DNA of 64,000 nt, from NCBI RefSeq assembly GCF_900188345.1, contig NZ_FZOD01000001.1, forward strand, positions 310,001 to 374,000, written 5' to 3'. Below, one piece after another: positions 26,015 through 35,299 of the stretch. Below the pieces are notes generated by a model. That model saw only the letters and a program-made list of their open reading frames with translations, made no database searches and had not been told where the DNA came from. How positions within the stretch are numbered: position 1 is the first letter of the stretch; each line of letters opens with the position of its first letter. The stretch is from Streptosporangium subroseum (GTDB lineage: Bacteria > Actinomycetota > Actinomycetes > Streptosporangiales > Streptosporangiaceae). Made by a program: the position numbers and the translations under genes.

Positions 26015-26165
26015 CGCTTCTCCCAGCTGGCTCCCGTCGATTTGGGGAACGCTAGAGCATGCTAACCAAATACCTCTAAAAGATCATATGTCGCGTTGAC
26101 CATCCCGTGGCGCGTAAAAGCAGAGGTGCTCCGGATGGAACCTCCAGGAGAGGCGCTCTCACCGA

Positions 26166-26385
26166 AACGTCAACAGCGCCGTGGTCGTGCTCACCATCGT
26201 CACCGTCCCCGCCGGAATCGCCCTCGCGCTCCTCCGGGTCCTGGATACCGACGAGCCTGGCTGCTCGCCATCGTGGCCGTGGCCTGCATAGGACTCACCG
26301 CGCTCCCCCTGCGGACCCGCTCCGCCCGACTAGCCTTCCGAGCGCTACGCCGCCGCTTCACTCCTGGAAAAAGCGGTCAGTCCCC
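26166..26385 (+). pseudogene. decayed membrane protein, remnant copy 2
   Basis: Codons RNVNSAVVVLTIVTVPAGI, ALALLRVLDTDEP, then a one-base deletion near 26258, then WLLAIVAVACIGLTALPL and RTRSARLAFRALRRRFTPGK in the next frame. It is clearly homologous to 23431-23742 but disabled by a different mutation and lacking the N-terminal half. Two independent lesions in two copies suggest repeated duplication and loss. Confidence 0.6.
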
Positions 26386-26589
26386 CACCCGGTCCAGACC
26401 CGGGTCCTACACGCTTACCGGCGCTGGCGAAACGCCAATGCCCGCCACCCCGATGGCCTATCCGCCCAACACCGCGAACGCGCCCGCATCCGCATCGAGA
26501 AAGGCAGATGCCCCCTTGCATGCCCGAGCGCTCCCGAGGCCGATCGCCCCAATCTGATCACGACTCCGGGATAGGCCCTGGCACTCCGC

Positions 26590-27684
26590 TCACTCCAGCT
26601 CGGCGAGGAACGCGTGCAACGCCCGATAGTAGGGCTCGACGGTGGTGAGGTCGGCGTACTCGTCGGGGCCGTGCTGGCCGTCGCCGCCGATGCCGAAGAT
26701 GACGGCGTCGATGCCGCGCTGGTAGTAGAACCGCCCGTCGGCCGAGCCGTGCTTGCGCAACAGGTCGCCGGAGAACCCCTGGTCGCGGGCGGCCCGCTGG
26801 AGGGCGAGCACCTCGCGGCTGTCGTGGCCGGCGTGGTGCGGCGGGTCGATCCGGCCCACCGTGACGGTGACGCCGGGTTCGCAGAAGGCCGCCAGGTACG
26901 CGGCCGCCTCCTCGGTGGTCCTGCCGTCGAAGTCGGCGTCACCCGGCGGAAAGCGGATGTCGAGCCATGCCTCGGCCAGGGCGGGAATCTGGTTGTGCGC
27001 CCGGTTGGGGGTCTCGATCCTGGCGACGTTGACGGTGGTCCGCCAGGTCTCCTCGGCCGGGTCGGGATACCTCGCCAGCACCTTGTCGAGCGTGCGCAGC
27101 AGCTTCGTCAGGGCGTTGTCGCCCAGCCACGGATACGCGCCGTGCGCGGAGCGCCCCTCGGCCCGCAGGTCGGCCGCGGCCACCCCCTTGGAGTCGGTGA
27201 CCACGCGCAGCCCGCTCTGCTCCCCGATGACGGCGAAGTCGCCCTCCACCCCGCGTTCGAGCTGGTGCAGGGTGCCGTCACGGCCGCCCACCTCCTCGTC
27301 GGTGACCAGTTGCAGCCCCAGCGGGTACGGCAGGCGCCCGGCGGCCTCGCGGAACACCTGCGCCATCACCAGCCCCGACACCTTCATGTCCTGGGCACCG
27401 CGGGCGAAGAGCCGGTCACTCTCGATCCGCGGCCGGAACTGCCGCTCGGGCGCCGGCACCACGTCGAGGTGGGCGTTGAGGATCATCCGGAAGCGCGGCC
27501 GTACGGCACCGCGGTAGACGAGCGCGCTGGGCTTGCCGCCCGACTCGAACCGCTCGACGGTGAACCCCTCCCCGACGAACGCCAGAACCACCTCGAGGGC
27601 CTCACGCAACCGCTCCGGCCGCTCAGCGGTCGACGGCACCGCCAGCAGTTCTCGCGCGGTCACCAGGAACGATCGGAGATCCAT
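26590..27684 (-). CDS. M20 family metallopeptidase
   Basis: A 364-residue dinuclear zinc amidohydrolase. Metal-binding motifs: LNAHLDVVP (His/Asp), ARGAQDMKVSG (bridging Asp), VTDEEVGG (Glu base plus Glu ligand), and a late GGDGQHGPDEYADL (His ligand). The inserted dimerisation domain (RSAHGAYPWLGDNA and onward) is typical of M20. ATG 27684 is preferred to an upstream in-frame start. It would hydrolyse peptides or acylated amino acids. It stands alone upstream of the oxidoreductase/ABC gene block. Confidence 0.9.
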   Translation of the reverse strand: MDLRSFLVTARELLAVPSTAERPERLREALEVVLAFVGEGFTVERFESGGKPSALVYRGAVRPRFRMILNAHLDVVPAPERQFRPRIESDRLFARGAQDMKVSGLVMAQVFREAAGRLPYPLGLQLVTDEEVGGRDGTLHQLERGVEGDFAVIGEQSGLRVVTDSKGVAAADLRAEGRSAHGAYPWLGDNALTKLLRTLDKVLARYPDPAEETWRTTVNVARIETPNRAHNQIPALAEAWLDIRFPPGDADFDGRTTEEAAAYLAAFCEPGVTVTVGRIDPPHHAGHDSREVLALQRAARDQGFSGDLLRKHGSADGRFYYQRGIDAVIFGIGGDGQHGPDEYADLTTVEPYYRALHAFLAELE

Positions 27685-27786
27685 ACCCCAAACCCTTCCC
27701 ACGACGGGCCCCGGATGCACCCCGGGCGCAGGACGCCGCCTGTCGCAGCCACGCTAGAACCTTGTCACCAGCGTCGGAGGGGGCCG

Positions 27787-29082
27787 TTACCGAGTCTCAG
27801 TCCGCGCGGGCCGGGTGCCGTCGTCGTTGAGGAGAATGGGTGTGCCGGTTGCGGCGGACAGGTTGGCCGAGACGCCGATCATGACGCTGGCGACGCCTGC
27901 GTGGTGCCCTGCCTGGCGGCCCAGGGGGTCCTCGCCGGCGCCGCGGAAGACGTCGTTCAGCAGGAGGGTGTCGCCGCCGCCGTGGCCGCCCGCGCCGGAG
28001 GAGATGGCGATCTCCTCCGGCATGCTCCAGTGCCGGTGCAGGACGAGCCGCTCGGAGGCGCCGGTGGCGTGAGCCTTGTCGGCGGCGGTCGGATCGATCG
28101 CGGCCCGCGGCGGGGTCCAGGCGCGTTCGACGACCTCCAGCTCCAGCCGTCCCGCGGTGCCGTTGACGGCCACCCGGTAGCCCTCGAAGGGGCCGTGGGC
28201 GTTGAGGGAGTAGGTGAGCGTCGCTCCGCGGGAGTAGCCGACGAGGACGGCCATGTTGTCCTCGATGGTCACGCCCTCACCGAACACGTCCTGGTCGCGG
28301 ATGTAGCCGTCCTCGTGCTCGGCGTCCAGGTAGAGGCGCTTGAGCCGGGGGTCGGCGGAGAGGTCGAGGAGGTAGGGGTCGGTGCCGAGTTCCGGCGCGC
28401 CGAGAGCGCGTTTCGGCCGGTCGTGCAGGCCGCGGGCGCGGGCGTTGTCGGCTCCGTAGAACCGCAGCGCCGACCGGGCGTAGACGGAGCGGGCGGTGTC
28501 GGCGAGCCACCAGTTGACCAGGTCGAAGTGGTGGGTGGACTTGTGCACCAGCAGGCCGCCGGAGTTGGCCTTGTCGCGGTGCCAGCGGCGGAAGTAGTCG
28601 GCTCCGTGGATGGTGTCCAGCACCCACTCGAAGTGCACGGAGGTGACGTCGCCGATCACCCCGTCGGCGATCAGCCGGCGGACGGCGCTGTTGCGCGGCG
28701 AGTAGCGGTAGTTGAAGGTGACGATGAGCCGGCCGGTGCTCCGCTCGGCGGCCTCGATGATCGCCGCGCAGTCCTCCGCGGTGGTGCAGAGAGGCTTCTC
28801 CACGATGACGTCCTTGCCCGCCTCCAGCGCGGCGACGACGTAACGGGCGTGGGTGGCGTCGACGGTGGCGACCACGACGGCGTCCGCGAGCTCGAGCATC
28901 TTGTTGAACTCGTGCGGCGCGAAGCACGGGATGTCGCGTCCGATCCGGTCGAGGTAGTAGCCGAGCCGGGTCCGGTTGACGTCGCAGAGGGCGACGATCT
29001 CGCCGGTGTCGCTCCACTCGCCGAGCAGCGCGTCGATGTACAGCTGTACTCGGTGGCCGAGCCCGACAAAGGCGTATCGCAT
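27787..29082 (-). CDS. Gfo/Idh/MocA family oxidoreductase
   Basis: A 431-residue NAD(P)-dependent oxidoreductase. N-terminal Rossmann start YAFVGLGHR; the family signature is VEKPLCTT, with FNYRYSPRNSAVRRLI and the catalytic-region LLVHKSTHHFDLVNWW. An insertion rich in basic residues (ARGLHDRPKRALG) and a Gly/His stretch (SGAGGHGGGDT) follow. ATG 29082 has GGAG 6 nt before it. It follows a sugar-binding protein and two permeases on the same strand but is separated by a hairpin terminator. The substrate is probably the imported sugar or inositol. Confidence 0.88.
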   Translation of the reverse strand: MRYAFVGLGHRVQLYIDALLGEWSDTGEIVALCDVNRTRLGYYLDRIGRDIPCFAPHEFNKMLELADAVVVATVDATHARYVVAALEAGKDVIVEKPLCTTAEDCAAIIEAAERSTGRLIVTFNYRYSPRNSAVRRLIADGVIGDVTSVHFEWVLDTIHGADYFRRWHRDKANSGGLLVHKSTHHFDLVNWWLADTARSVYARSALRFYGADNARARGLHDRPKRALGAPELGTDPYLLDLSADPRLKRLYLDAEHEDGYIRDQDVFGEGVTIEDNMAVLVGYSRGATLTYSLNAHGPFEGYRVAVNGTAGRLELEVVERAWTPPRAAIDPTAADKAHATGASERLVLHRHWSMPEEIAISSGAGGHGGGDTLLLNDVFRGAGEDPLGRQAGHHAGVASVMIGVSANLSAATGTPILLNDDGTRPARTETR

Positions 29083-29106
29083 CAAGGACTCCAGGAAGAG
29101 AATGCT

Positions 29107-29137
29107 TGCCGTACGGCTCGCGCCGAGCCGTACGGCA
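29107..29137 (-). terminator. terminator hairpin after the ABC operon
   Basis: TGCCGTACGGCTCG (29107-29120) and CGAGCCGTACGGCA (29124-29137) pair perfectly with a 3-nt loop, between the binding-protein stop and the oxidoreductase start. The stem sequence is shared with the terminator at 44038-44073. Confidence 0.75.
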
Positions 29138-29153
29138 CGTCAGCGGATGCCGG

Positions 29154-30416
29154 TTACTTGGTGAGGGCGGCGTTGGCCTCGGTGAGGAAGGCCTTCGCCG
29201 CGTCGTCCGCGGTGGCCTTGTCGAACAGCACCGAGTCGGTGGCGCGCTTGAGGATGTCCTCCATCTCCATGGAGCCCTTCGGCGGGATCGCGATCGGGCT
29301 CAGCTCGCTCCTGATCGAGTCGATGAAGGTCAGCACCTTCTGGTCGGCCGGGGTCAGCTTGTCCTTGATGGCGGCGACGACCTTGGGGTTGGTCGGCAGG
29401 CCGCGGTCGCTGAGCAGGATGGCGCCGGCCTCGGGGTCGTTGACGAGGAAGTCGACGAACTTCTGGGCGGCGTCGGCCTTCTCGGTCTTCGACGAGATCG
29501 TGTAGTACATCGCCGGCTGCAGGAACATGCCGGCGGTGGTCGCGCCCTCGGCCTTCGGCATCCGCAGCAGGTCGAGTTCCTGGCCGGAGCCCTTGCTCAG
29601 CGTGGTGAGCTGGTTGCTCCACCAGCTGCCGAACGCGCTGGCGTTCGTGGCGAGCAGGGCCTGGTCGACGTTGGTGCCGGTCTCCAGCATCTGGGCGGCG
29701 CTCGGACCGGCCTTGGTGGAGATGATCTTCTGGAGGAGGATCCACCAGTCCTTGACGGTCTGCTCCGACATGCCGATCTTGTCGTCCTTGTAGAACTGCT
29801 CCCCGCGCTGGGCGGCGAACAGCTGCAGGAAGGCGGGGTTCTCGTTGTACTCGGTGCCCCAGACCTTGCCGTCGTTCTTCTCGGTCACCTTCTGGGCGAT
29901 CGAGATGTATTCGTCCCAGGTCCAGGCCGTGTCATCCGGGACCTTCTGGCCCGCCTTCTCCACCGTCGCCCTGTTGACGATCATCGGGAAGGCGTTGACG
30001 CCGGTGGGGATGGCGTACTGCTTGCCGTCGACCTGGCCGGCCTTGAGCACGTCCTGGTCGAGGTCGGCGGTGTTGACCTTGCCGGTGAGGTCGGCGAGGG
30101 TGGCGCGGCCGGCGTACTCGGCGAGACCGCGGATCTCGATGGACATGACGTCCGGGGCGTCGCCGGCCGCGGTCTTGGTGGCCAGCTTCTCGTAGTAGCT
30201 GTCCCAGTCGGAGAAATCACCTTCGACGTCGATCGTCGGGTTCTTCCCCTCGAACGTGGCGATGGCCGACTCCGTCAGTTTCTGCCGGGCGTCGCTGCCC
30301 CAGTACGAGAAGACAACCTTCGTCTTCCCGCCGGAATCGCTGTCGTCGTCGCTGCCGCACGCGGTGGCCGATATCGCGACCAGGGTGACGGCGGTGGCCG
30401 CCAGAATGCGCTTCAT
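29154..30416 (-). CDS. sugar ABC transporter substrate-binding lipoprotein
   Basis: A 420-residue lipoprotein. Signal MKRILAATAVTLVAIS with lipobox SATAC, the Cys being modified, then an Asp/Ser-rich spacer (GSDDDSDSGG) and a family-1 solute-binding fold (VVFSYWGSDARQKLTESAIA). It binds a sugar or oligosaccharide outside the cell and delivers it to the two permeases encoded upstream. No ATPase gene is present; such importers commonly share an MsiK-type ATPase encoded elsewhere (family knowledge). Confidence 0.9.
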   Translation of the reverse strand: MKRILAATAVTLVAISATACGSDDDSDSGGKTKVVFSYWGSDARQKLTESAIATFEGKNPTIDVEGDFSDWDSYYEKLATKTAAGDAPDVMSIEIRGLAEYAGRATLADLTGKVNTADLDQDVLKAGQVDGKQYAIPTGVNAFPMIVNRATVEKAGQKVPDDTAWTWDEYISIAQKVTEKNDGKVWGTEYNENPAFLQLFAAQRGEQFYKDDKIGMSEQTVKDWWILLQKIISTKAGPSAAQMLETGTNVDQALLATNASAFGSWWSNQLTTLSKGSGQELDLLRMPKAEGATTAGMFLQPAMYYTISSKTEKADAAQKFVDFLVNDPEAGAILLSDRGLPTNPKVVAAIKDKLTPADQKVLTFIDSIRSELSPIAIPPKGSMEMEDILKRATDSVLFDKATADDAAKAFLTEANAALTK

Positions 30417-30449
30417 CGAGATACCTCCGGGGATGGGGGGTGGGAGGAA

Positions 30450-31289
30450 CTATTTGAGGCCGGTGGTCGCCACGCCCTGGACGAGATACTTCTGGCCCGC
30501 GAGGAAGAAGCCGAAGATCGGACCGAGGGAGATGATTGACATTGCGAACAGCGGCCCCCAGGAGGAGTCGCCGCCGGTGTCCATGAACTGCCGGAGCGCG
30601 ACAGGAACGGTGAGATTGTCGGAGTTGGTCAGGTAGAGGTTCTGGGTGAAGAAGTCGTTCCACGTCCAGATGAAGGTGAAGATCGCGGTGGTCGCCAGCG
30701 CCGGGACGCACAGCGGCAGGATCACCTGGACGAACGTGCGCCAGTAGCCCGCACCGTCGATCGCCGCCGCCTCGTCCAGCTCCCGGGGAAGGGTGCGGAT
30801 GAACTGCACCATCAGGAAGATGAAGAAAGCGTCGGTCGCGAGGAACTTCGGCACGACGATCGGCCAGATCGTGTTGATCCAGTCGATCTTGGCGAACACG
30901 ATGTACTGCGGGACGACCGTGACGTGATGCGGCAGCATGATCGAGCCGAGCATGATCGCGAACCACATCTTCTTCAGCGGGAACTCCAGCCGGGCGAAGG
31001 CATAGGCCGCGAGCGAGCAGGCGACCAGGTTGCCGATCACCGCCAGGGAGGTGATGACCGCCGAGTTCCACAGGTAGTAGCCGAAGGAGTGCTTGAGGGC
31101 GTCCCAGCCCTGGGTGTAGTTCTCGGCCGTCACCGCGGTCGGCACCAGCCCCGGTTCCCGGAAGATCAGCTCCTCGGGCTTGAGCGAGCTGGAGACCATC
31201 CAGAGCAGCGGGTAGAGCATGAACAGCCCGGCGACGATGAGCAGCAGATGCCTGACCAGGCGAGGGGCGGGCCGGAACAGGGCCGGCAT
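30450..31289 (-). CDS. sugar ABC transporter permease (MalG-like)
   Basis: About 279 residues with six hydrophobic helices. The EAA loop that contacts the ATPase is ELDEAAAIDGAGYWRTF followed by LPLCVPALA. ATG 31289 lies 4 nt after the stop of the upstream permease, with GAGAAG as ribosome site. An ATG at 31310, overlapping that gene, is a possible alternative. It forms the membrane pore together with the MalF-like partner. Confidence 0.88.
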   Translation of the reverse strand: MPALFRPAPRLVRHLLLIVAGLFMLYPLLWMVSSSLKPEELIFREPGLVPTAVTAENYTQGWDALKHSFGYYLWNSAVITSLAVIGNLVACSLAAYAFARLEFPLKKMWFAIMLGSIMLPHHVTVVPQYIVFAKIDWINTIWPIVVPKFLATDAFFIFLMVQFIRTLPRELDEAAAIDGAGYWRTFVQVILPLCVPALATTAIFTFIWTWNDFFTQNLYLTNSDNLTVPVALRQFMDTGGDSSWGPLFAMSIISLGPIFGFFLAGQKYLVQGVATTGLK

Positions 31290-31293
31290 GTGC

Positions 31294-32274
31294 TTACTTC
31301 TCGTCGCCATAGAAAACCCAGAATCGAGACATGAGGAAGTTGACACCGGTCAGCGCGGCGATGATGAGCAGCAGCACCCAGGCCATGCCGGCCGCGTAGC
31401 CCATCTCGTAGTTCTTGAAGCCCTTGATGTAGAGGTAGAGCGTGTAGAAGAGGGTCGAGTCGACCGGTCCGCCGTTGCCGCCGCTGACGATGAACGACTG
31501 GGTGAAGGACTGGAACGACTTGATCACCTCCAGCACCAGGTTGAAGAAGATGATCGGGGTGAGCAGCGGCAGGGTGATCGAGCGGAAGTTGCGCCACCTG
31601 CCGGCGCCGTCGACCGAGGCCGCCTCGTACAGGCTCTGCGGGATCTGGCGGAGCCCGGCCAGGAAGATGACCATCGGGGCGCCGAACGTCCAGACGTGCA
31701 GGATGATCAGCGTCCAGAGCGCGGTGTCGGGACTCGTCACCCAACCATGTCCCTCATAACCGAACAGGCCCAGGAACGAGTTGACGATGCCGTCGACTCC
31801 GAAGATCTTCCGCCAGAGGATCGAGATCGCCACGCTGCCCCCGAGCAGTGACGGCAGGTAGAAGATCGAGCGGTAGAACGACAGGCCGCGCAGACCCCTG
31901 TCCAGCACGAGCGCCAGTCCCAGGGCGAAGGCCAGCTGCAGCGGAACGGACACCACCACATAGGTGGTCGTCACCTTCAGCGAGGTCATGAACCGGTCGT
32001 CCTGGACGAACATCTTCTCGTAGTTGTCGAGACCGACCCAGTGGGCTTCGCTCAGCAGGCTGTAGTCGGTGAACGACAGGTAGAGCGAGGCGATCATCGG
32101 GCCGATCGTGATCGCGAACAGGCCGATGAACCAAGGGGCCAGGAACAGATAGGCCGCCCATGCCTGCGATCGGCTACGGGAGCCTTTGAGGCGCCCGAGG
32201 TGGGAGGCGCCCGCCTTTTCGGGGGGCGTGACCGGCACCTCGGTCGTCCCCGCCGGTGCGGGACTCAGGGTCAT
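31294..32274 (-). CDS. sugar ABC transporter permease (MalF-like)
   Basis: About 326 residues with six helices after a Pro-rich N-terminus. EAA loop: SLYEAASVDGAGRWRNF followed by LPLLTPIIFF. It is the first gene of the three-gene importer operon. ATG 32274 follows GAAGGG. A LacI-type operator and promoter lie just upstream. The importer lacks its own ATPase. Confidence 0.88.
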   Translation of the reverse strand: MTLSPAPAGTTEVPVTPPEKAGASHLGRLKGSRSRSQAWAAYLFLAPWFIGLFAITIGPMIASLYLSFTDYSLLSEAHWVGLDNYEKMFVQDDRFMTSLKVTTTYVVVSVPLQLAFALGLALVLDRGLRGLSFYRSIFYLPSLLGGSVAISILWRKIFGVDGIVNSFLGLFGYEGHGWVTSPDTALWTLIILHVWTFGAPMVIFLAGLRQIPQSLYEAASVDGAGRWRNFRSITLPLLTPIIFFNLVLEVIKSFQSFTQSFIVSGGNGGPVDSTLFYTLYLYIKGFKNYEMGYAAGMAWVLLLIIAALTGVNFLMSRFWVFYGDEK

Positions 32275-32302
32275 CACTGGCCCTTCGGGGAATCGGTGAA
32301 CG

Positions 32303-32341
32303 GGATAGCGCTTTCCTATAACTCACGAACTAAGAGGTCAA
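32303..32341 (-). promoter_or_regulatory. promoter with LacI-type operator for the sugar importer
   Basis: GGATAGCGCTTTCC (32303-32316) is a near-palindrome around AGCGCT, the centre typical of LacI-family sites. Just upstream on the minus strand TTGACC (32341-32336) is followed 15-17 nt later by TATAGGAA, a plausible sigma-70-like promoter overlapping the operator. No LacI gene is in the window. Confidence 0.6.
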
Positions 32342-32796
32342 CCCTTTGCAGTGATCTGGCTCACGAAATGCAACGTTCGATTTATTGTCGTCGCAGCTCA
32401 GACGAGATATACCTCGCCGGCGGACCAGCGGAAAATCTCACTCGAACACGGGTTAATGCAACCGCTTGCAGGGGCTGCCCAGGATACTGGTCGCGGAGTT
32501 TCCGACGGAGGAGCCCGAGAGGCGCTGAAGGTCGGTCCTGGGCACTCAACGAGTAAGGCGGGCCGTCATCGGTGAATCAGCGAGCTGACGGGATTCCTGG
32601 AGGCATGTTCATCGCACCGCCGCCTGATGAAAGGCAGTCAATCCCTGGACGACAGCCGCTCACAGGTGGTGCCGCGTTCCTCAAAGCAGGTGGATAAAGC
32701 GATGTCGGCGCCGAGTGGTCACTCAGCCGCAGTGCACGTTGCCCAGACAGGGATCGGCAGGGTCGCGAAGCCACCGCCCATGGTCACGGCGACCTT
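32342..32796. other. intergenic mosaic of repeat fragments
   Basis: About 455 bp. From 32526 to about 32628 it copies the 3' end of the SDR gene at 35248-35345. From about 32628 to 32668 it resembles sequence just after membrane-protein remnant 1 (23737-23785). Nothing intact is encoded. Confidence 0.5.
32526..32628 (-). pseudogene. C-terminal scrap of an SDR, duplicate of 35248-35345
   Basis: About 84 percent identical, by eye, to the 3' end of the SDR gene. The minus strand ends GGGAMNMPPGIPSAR before the same stop, versus GGGAMNMPPGFPSAR in the intact gene. No upstream part of the SDR is left. It marks an old duplication across 2.7 kb. Confidence 0.6.
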
Positions 32797-33423
32797 TTAC
32801 TTCGAGAAACCGCCGGACGTGCTCCACCGCAGTGTGAAGGACCCGCGTCTGAAGGTAATCTCCTTTCCGCCGGCGCCCGCCGAGACCCGCTCCCAGCCGT
32901 CGAAGCTTCTCGTCAGGTGGTGGTCCCACGTGCGCAGGTTTCCCACGCCCACGGCCGCGATGGACTCCATCGGCGGTTCGCCGTCCGAGCAGTAGAGGCC
33001 GAAATCCGCTATAGCCGTGACGGTTTCGCCGAAGGCCCGTAGGTGGACCCCCTGACACGCCTCGGTCTCCGTGCCGTAAATCAGGTGCGGACTTGTCCAC
33101 CCGTCGGCCTGCGGGCTGGAGTGCTGTTCATAGAGACCCTCGCCGCGCTGATAATGCATGGCCACCCGCCGCCCGTCGTCCAGCCTGACCATGGCGTTGT
33201 ACGGGTCTCCGGTGCCATTCCAAGAAATGTCACTCTTGCGCAGTTCGTAGGAATAGCCCTCCGCGGTCTTCGTAGCGGTGGCGGTCGGCTCGGATGGAGC
33301 AGCGGCGGTCGGCTCGGATACCGACGGGGCAGGACTTGTCGGCGCGGTAATCGGATCTTGACCGCCGCACGCCGCCCCTGTCACGAACAGCAGAATTCCT
33401 GCCAGTACCAGCGGATTCTTCAT
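32797..33423 (-). CDS. putative lipoprotein
   Basis: A 208-residue protein. Signal MKNPLVLAGILLFVTGAAC with lipobox TGAAC, then a Thr/Pro/Ser/Ala-rich spacer (APTSPAPSVSEPTAAAPSEP) and a compact globular domain of about 150 residues (LRKSDISWNGTGDPYNAMVR; ACQGVHLRAFGETVTAIADF). Two Cys in the domain may form a disulphide. No family is recognised. It would be anchored outside the membrane. Confidence 0.65.
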   Translation of the reverse strand: MKNPLVLAGILLFVTGAACGGQDPITAPTSPAPSVSEPTAAAPSEPTATATKTAEGYSYELRKSDISWNGTGDPYNAMVRLDDGRRVAMHYQRGEGLYEQHSSPQADGWTSPHLIYGTETEACQGVHLRAFGETVTAIADFGLYCSDGEPPMESIAAVGVGNLRTWDHHLTRSFDGWERVSAGAGGKEITFRRGSFTLRWSTSGGFSK

Positions 33424-33949
33424 ATGTCCTCACGATCCTCGCGCTGCTGTCCGGCGTGTAGCAAAGACGTTTCCGTCCTACCCGGTTGCCGCAAAACCAG
33501 ATGGGCCACGCCTGCATGTTCCGGTCGCCCTGGCCACACACCAGTGCGCCGAGCATAAGGTCGATGCCCTACGTAGGCGCGGGTACTCGGCCGGCTTGGC
33601 CAGACTGATGATCGCGTTCGCGCGGGCCGTTCGGACAGGCCGGCCAGTGGTTCCTCGGTTCGGGGATCGAAGAACAACGGGCCGGAAACGTACGCTGAGG
33701 AGTAATGACGCAGCTCAATGACGGTGCGAGATGGTCGAGCGCACCGCCGTGGCGCATGTTTCGATGCCAAAGCACTCGATCGCACCGGAGCCCGGCCGGC
33801 AGCGCGGTATCTACCGCACAGTTCCGGTCCATTGTTCTTCGCCCCGCTCGACCAGGTCCCGCGTCCGCACGAGTGGCCGGTATCGGCAGCGTGGTCACCG
33901 CGAACGCCGTCGCCGTCCGTCTGAGCCAGTCCAGAGAATGGAAGCGAAC
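33424..33949. other. gene-poor stretch, nothing recognisable
   Basis: About 525 bp upstream of the zinc dehydrogenase. Open frames on both strands lack motifs and ribosome sites. The dehydrogenase frame stays open back to 33731, but those residues are low-complexity basic and are not part of the enzyme. Confidence 0.4.
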
Positions 33950-35044
33950 ATGATTTCCGCAGTCGTCATGCCCTGGCCTGATGCGCCGCTGGAGTTACGG
34001 ACATTCGATCGCCCAGCGCTCGAACCCGGAGCCGTCCTGCTCCAGACGCTCGGCAGCGAGGTGTGCGGCACCGACGCGCACCTGTGGAAGGGGCAGCTAG
34101 CGGGCGTACCGTACCCGATCATCCCGGGTCACGTCAGCGTCGGACGGGTCGCCGAGCTCGGTCCGGGCACCCCGGCTCTTGACGTGTCGGGAGCGCCGCT
34201 GGAGGTGGGCCGGGTGGTCACGTTCCTCGACGTGTACGGCACGTGCGGGCGGTGCTGGTACTGCACGGTCGGCCACGCCACCACTCGCTGCCCGTCCCGG
34301 AAGGTGTACGGGGTGACGCTCTCCGCGGACGACGGGCTGTTCGGCGGCTGGGCCGATCACATCCACCTGAAGCCGGGAGTGCATATGATCCCGCTGCCGG
34401 ACGGGCTGGACTGGCGTACCTTCCTCGCCGGAGGCTGCGGGATGCCGACCGCCCTGCACGCGGTGACGCTCGGCGAGATCGCATTCGGTGACACCGTGCT
34501 CGTCCAGGGCGCCGGACCGGTCGGGCTGTGCGCGGCGGTCCTGGCGCAGTTGCGCGGCGCCGGGCAGGTGATCGTGGTCGACGGGTCGCAGGTCCGGCTG
34601 GACGCGGCGACCCGGTTCGGTGCCGATCTGGTCCTCGACATCACCACCACGACCGCCGACGAGCGCCTGGCCGTGGTCCGTGAGGCGACCGGAGGCCGCG
34701 GCGCCGACGTGACGGTCGAGGCGACCGGAGTACCGGCGGCGGTTCCCGAGGGAATGCGGCTCACCCGGGACGCCGGCCGGTACGTGATCGTCGGGCAGTA
34801 CACCAACGCGGGCGACGCGACGTTCAACCCGCATCTGGACCTCAACCAGAAGCATCTGGAGATCCGCGGTTGCTGGGGCAGTGACGTCGGCCACCTGTAC
34901 CGTTCGGTCCAGGTGATGGCCCGCTACGGACGGCAGTTCCCGTGGACCGACCTGATCAGCGGGGAGTACGACCTCGGCGCGGCCCAGCAGGCCCTGGAGG
35001 ACGTCGCCGCGCACCGGGTCGTGAAAGCGCTCATCGTCCCGTAG
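33950..35044 (+). CDS. zinc-dependent medium-chain dehydrogenase
   Basis: A 364-residue MDR enzyme. Catalytic zinc site SEVCGTDAHLW (Cys) and IIPGHVSVGRV (His). Structural zinc site CGRCWYCTVGHATTRC with four Cys. NAD(P) loop VQGAGPVGLCAA. ATG 33950 follows GGAAG with 5-nt spacing. It oxidises an alcohol or sugar alcohol with NAD(P). The substrate is unknown. Other oxidoreductases are nearby (SDR at 35.3 kb) but not in one operon. Confidence 0.9.
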   Translation: MISAVVMPWPDAPLELRTFDRPALEPGAVLLQTLGSEVCGTDAHLWKGQLAGVPYPIIPGHVSVGRVAELGPGTPALDVSGAPLEVGRVVTFLDVYGTCGRCWYCTVGHATTRCPSRKVYGVTLSADDGLFGGWADHIHLKPGVHMIPLPDGLDWRTFLAGGCGMPTALHAVTLGEIAFGDTVLVQGAGPVGLCAAVLAQLRGAGQVIVVDGSQVRLDAATRFGADLVLDITTTTADERLAVVREATGGRGADVTVEATGVPAAVPEGMRLTRDAGRYVIVGQYTNAGDATFNPHLDLNQKHLEIRGCWGSDVGHLYRSVQVMARYGRQFPWTDLISGEYDLGAAQQALEDVAAHRVVKALIVP

Positions 35045-35075
35045 CCGCGGGCCGCTGCTTTCTTCGTCGAAGGTG

Positions 35076-35131
35076 ACTTGTACCGCGCTCCTCCTACGCA
35101 CCCGCAGTGCCCGATCAGCCCTCCGAGCGCT
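35076..35131 (+). pseudogene. decayed membrane protein, remnant copy 3
   Basis: About 55 bp beginning ACCGCGCTCCTCCTACGCAC, roughly 80 percent identical to part of remnant 2 (near 26298-26350), encoding LLRTRSARSALRAL. It directly precedes two other repeats (35137 and 35248). Confidence 0.45.
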
Positions 35132-35136
35132 ACTGG

Positions 35137-35245
35137 GACTTCAATGGTCATAGCGTCCCCACCTGTGGAAGCGCCTTCTTCAACGATGGCTACTCTGCCG
35201 AGTTCAATCCTCAATGCCCGGCCCGACAGTCGCAGATCGGAGTGA
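35137..35245. repeat. interspersed repeat D, copy 1
   Basis: About 105 bp containing CTTCAATGGTCATAGCGTCC and TTCAATCCTCAATGCCCGGC, near-identical to 38528-38636. On the minus strand both copies keep an open frame (VAIVEEGASTGGDAMTIEVP versus VAILQESAATGQDTMTIEAP), so the repeat may be former coding sequence. Confidence 0.6.
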
Positions 35246-35299
35246 CGCTGAAGGTCGATCATGGGCACTCAACGAGTGAGACAGGCCGTTCTCGGTGAA

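Noticed and set aside
18788-26385. Region considered as a prophage or integrated plasmid
   Set aside because: No integrase, terminase, capsid, replication gene or att-like direct repeat was seen; it is better explained as a defence-like accessory region.
26614-29505. 963-codon open frame on the plus strand
   Set aside because: Antisense to the M20 peptidase and Gfo/Idh/MocA genes; repetitive Val/Gly/Glu composition typical of a shadow frame.
29106-30539. 477-codon open frame on the plus strand
   Set aside because: Antisense to the solute-binding lipoprotein gene, low-complexity Gly/Leu/Val/Asp content, no motif.
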